Source of the DNA: an uncultured Pseudomonadota bacterium
GTDB taxonomy: Bacteria; Desulfobacterota_B; Binatia; UBA9968
Direction: 5' to 3'
DNA length: 6,783 bases
NCBI GenBank assembly: GCA_946478635.1
Contig: CAMLCX010000266.1
Location: forward strand, 1-6,783
Shown here: positions 4,318-6,783 of the stretch, piece after piece
Layout: each line of letters starts with the position of its first letter
Position numbering within the stretch: position 1 is the stretch's first letter
The notes under the pieces: generated by a model
What the model was told of the DNA's origin: nothing
What the model saw: only the letters and a program-made list of their open reading frames with translations
The model's database searches: none
Made by a program: the position numbers and the translations under genes

Positions 4318-6783
4318 TCAGGACTTTTCACTCAGCACTTCCCAGACCAACTCCGCGGGATGCCTTGCTTGGCGCCCCGCCAAATGATCGATTTGCTGGC
4401 GGCACGAAATTCCCGGGGCAATGATTTCGATATCGGCGCTGGCTGCCTTCACTGCAGGAACGAGACGGCGGTTACCGATCTTCGTGGAAAGATCGTAGTG
4501 CTCTTTTTCAAACCCAAAAGAGCCGGCCATGCCGCAGCAGCCGGAATCGACTTCGCTGACGTCATAACCGGCGGCCTTGAGCATGGCGATCGTTGGCGCG
4601 GTTCCCACCAGAGCCTTTTGGTGGCAGTGGCCGTGCAATAGAGCTTTTTTACTATTGCCATTCGACTGCAACACGAGCCTCCCCTCTTTTTGCTCGCGCA
4701 TCACGAACTCTTCAAACAGAAAACTCTTCTCTGCAACTTTATTTGCCCCATGGGTGCGAATGAATTCAGGATACTCATCACGCAGCGTCAGCAAACACGA
4801 CGGTTCGAGTCCCACAATCGGCGTGCCCTTTTCAGCGTAAGGCGCCAGCTTATCGACGTTCCAGGCGGCATTTTCTTTCGCCTGGCTGAGCATCCCCTTG
4901 GAGATCATCGGCCGGCCGCAGCATTTTTTATCGACGAGCAGCACTCGATAACCGGACTTCTCCAAAAAACGCGTCGCGGCGATCGCGACATTCGGCGTGT
5001 TGAAATTATTGAAAGTATCGTGAAACAAAACGACTTCGCCCTTTGAACCATCGCCTTGGGTTTTGTGTTTGCCAAACCAGTCCTCGAAAGTTTCGCCGGC
5101 GAACTGCGGCAGCGGGCGCCGGCGATCGATGCCCGTGACGACTTCCATGAGCCAACGGTTCAGTCCCGAATTAACAACCCAATTGGACAGCGGCGCCAAT
5201 TTTGAACCAATTCGATTCAAAGTGGCGATGGCGCCGAATAGTCTGTTGCGCAGCGGCAAGCCGTTGGCGCGGTGATAGTGATCGAGAAATTCATACTTGA
5301 GCTTGGCCATATCGACATTGGAGGGGCATTCCGCTTTGCAGGCTTTACACTCCAGGCAAAGATCCATCACTTCGTACAGCCGCTTGCCGGTGAATTCCTC
5401 TTGCGGTACCCTGCCGGCGATGGCGTTTCGGAGCGCGTTGGCGCGGCCGCGCGTGGAGTGTTCCTCGTCGAGGGTGCCCATGTAGGACGGGCACATGGTG
5501 CCGTCGAGCTTCTTGCGGCATTCGCCCATGCCGCTGCACATCTCCACCGCCCGCGCGAAGCCGCCCTGACCGCTGAAATCCAGCGTCGTGCGCGGCTCCC
5601 AGGCTTTGTAGCTCGGGCTGATTTTGAGCGACTCGGTCATCGCCGGCGAGTCGACAATTTTGCCGGGGTTCATGAGATTTTTCGGATCGAAAGCGCGTTT
5701 GATCTGGCGGAATGCGTCGTAGAGCGCTGGACCGAACAGTTTGGCGTTGAAGTGACTGCGGGCCAATCCGTCGCCATGCTCGCCCGACATGGCGCCGTCG
5801 AATTCGAGCACCAGATCGCAAATCTCATTGGCGATCGATACCATCTTCGCTTTTTCACTATCCTCTTTCAGATTGATCAGCGGACGGATGTGCATGCAAC
5901 CGACCGAGCAGTGGCCGTAGTAGCCGGCGACCGTATCATGGCGTGAAACGATTTCTCGGAAGCGCCGAATAAATTCCGGCAATTTTGCCGGCGCCACCGC
6001 CGCGTCCTCGACAAAGGCAATCGGCTTTTTGTCGCCCTTGGTGCCCAGCAATAACCCGAGTCCGGCCTTGCGCACGCCCCAGATCGACTTGACCTCTTCG
6101 GGTTTGAACGCCAGTGTGGCGGCGTAGCCGATCTTCTCGCGCCTGCGCACGTCTTCGAGTTTGTCGACCTGCTCCCTCACTTCTTTTTCGGTTTCGCCGG
6201 CGTACTCGACCATCAGCAAAGAACTCGGGTTTCCTTGGACAAAACCCAGACGCTGCGATTGCACAATATTTCCCCGCGCCAGATCGAGAATCATCTTGTC
6301 GCTGGACTCCAAAGCGTAGGGCGCGGTTTCGAGAATCGTCTGCGATGCCTCCAACGCTTCAATGTCATCGTTGAAATGAATGACATCCATCGCCGTCCAT
6401 TTCGGCTTCGGCACCAACCGCATCTTGGCCTCAACCACCGTCGCCAAAGTCCCTTCCGAACCGACAATCATGCGCGCCAATTTGAACGGCTGCGGCTTGA
6501 TGAATTCGTCTAGATTATAGCCGGACACGCGCCGCATGATTTTTGGATAGCGAGAGAGGATTTCACTTTTGTTCTGCTGCGCCAGGCGGAACACCTCGCG
6601 ATACGCCCGGCCCTCGTTCGTGTCCCCCCGGCTTTTTTTCTCGACTTCGTCCGGCGTGAGATCCTTCAATACAACTTCACTGCCGTCGGCGAGCAGCACG
6701 GTTAACTCAATGACGTGATCCAAAGTCTTTCCGTAAGTCAGGGAATGGGCGCCGGCGGAATTGTTGCCGATCATGCCGCCGAT
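4318..6783 (-). CDS. FAD- and Fe-S-binding D-2-hydroxyacid dehydrogenase, YdiJ-like (partial, N-terminus outside window)
   Basis: The frame is open to the right edge (821 codons seen); an internal GGMIGNNSAG FAD-binding motif at the edge shows that roughly the first 120-180 residues are missing, from comparison with the family length of about 950-1000. Numbering from the Met at 6774, domains in order are: the rest of the FAD-binding domain (VGSEGTL 104-110); FAD-oxidase C-terminal domain (GHCSVGCMHIRP 287-298, SGEHGDG 330-336, DPKNLMNPGKI 363-373); a ferredoxin-like part with CSGMGEC...MCP (C413, C419, C428) and CxxCxxCxxxCP (C473, C476, C479, C483); and two CCG domains (CCGRP 618-622 with EPSC 657-660; GHCHQ 715-719, CCGMAGSFG 746-754, and C791). 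This is a GlcD-GlcF-like fusion that oxidises a D-2-hydroxyacid and passes electrons through Fe-S centres, probably to the membrane quinone pool or an electron-transfer partner. E. coli YdiJ has been linked to D-2-hydroxyglutarate; D-lactate or glycolate remain possible. The gene is intact where visible. Confidence 0.92.
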   Translation of the reverse strand: MGGMIGNNSAGAHSLTYGKTLDHVIELTVLLADGSEVVLKDLTPDEVEKKSRGDTNEGRAYREVFRLAQQNKSEILSRYPKIMRRVSGYNLDEFIKPQPFKLARMIVGSEGTLATVVEAKMRLVPKPKWTAMDVIHFNDDIEALEASQTILETAPYALESSDKMILDLARGNIVQSQRLGFVQGNPSSLLMVEYAGETEKEVREQVDKLEDVRRREKIGYAATLAFKPEEVKSIWGVRKAGLGLLLGTKGDKKPIAFVEDAAVAPAKLPEFIRRFREIVSRHDTVAGYYGHCSVGCMHIRPLINLKEDSEKAKMVSIANEICDLVLEFDGAMSGEHGDGLARSHFNAKLFGPALYDAFRQIKRAFDPKNLMNPGKIVDSPAMTESLKISPSYKAWEPRTTLDFSGQGGFARAVEMCSGMGECRKKLDGTMCPSYMGTLDEEHSTRGRANALRNAIAGRVPQEEFTGKRLYEVMDLCLECKACKAECPSNVDMAKLKYEFLDHYHRANGLPLRNRLFGAIATLNRIGSKLAPLSNWVVNSGLNRWLMEVVTGIDRRRPLPQFAGETFEDWFGKHKTQGDGSKGEVVLFHDTFNNFNTPNVAIAATRFLEKSGYRVLLVDKKCCGRPMISKGMLSQAKENAAWNVDKLAPYAEKGTPIVGLEPSCLLTLRDEYPEFIRTHGANKVAEKSFLFEEFVMREQKEGRLVLQSNGNSKKALLHGHCHQKALVGTAPTIAMLKAAGYDVSEVDSGCCGMAGSFGFEKEHYDLSTKIGNRRLVPAVKAASADIEIIAPGISCRQQIDHLAGRQARHPAELVWEVLSEKS

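Noticed and set aside
5272..5946. 224-codon open frame on the plus strand
   Set aside because: It lies wholly antisense to the dehydrogenase, whose domains and cysteine motifs are intact there. The translation has no recognisable motif, and long antisense frames are common opposite GC-biased coding sequence.

Overview
The window reads as a chromosomal segment from a Gram-negative bacterium of moderate GC content. An exported helix-hairpin-helix protein, a YpfJ-type metallopeptidase, an O-antigen-ligase-like membrane protein and a YdiJ-type FAD/Fe-S dehydrogenase fit a proteobacterium or related soil lineage (delta- or betaproteobacterial style). The sequence alone does not fix the taxon. Five protein genes are supported, two of them cut by the window edges. 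I see no rRNA, tRNA, CRISPR array or intact mobile element.

Left block (1-2098, minus strand): a two-gene envelope-polysaccharide unit. The first gene encodes a 448-residue membrane protein built from three VanZ-like repeats. It is followed 43 bp downstream by a GTG-started multi-spanning protein with the signature loop of O-antigen ligases/polymerases (Wzy_C type), which runs off the left edge. Codon use here is more A/T-rich than on the right, as is common for surface-polysaccharide loci.

Middle (2099-2917): about 820 bp with no convincing protein gene, between divergently transcribed units. It holds a short hairpin, a perfect -35 hexamer with a plausible -10, and a set of inverted repeats just upstream of the next gene, suggesting a regulated or structured leader.

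Right block: on the plus strand, a small secreted ComEA-like DNA-binding protein with a lysine/alanine-rich tail (2918-3334) ends at a strong intrinsic terminator. It is followed by a membrane-anchored YpfJ-type zinc metallopeptidase (3449-4306). Convergent to that, with only 11 bp between stop codons, is a large minus-strand D-2-hydroxyacid dehydrogenase that fuses FAD oxidase, [4Fe-4S] and CCG domains (4318 to beyond 6783; N-terminus missing).

No wholly new system is evident. The most distinctive items are the triplicated VanZ protein paired with the ligase-like gene, the histone-H1-like tail on the ComEA-like protein, and the repeat-rich leader upstream of it.
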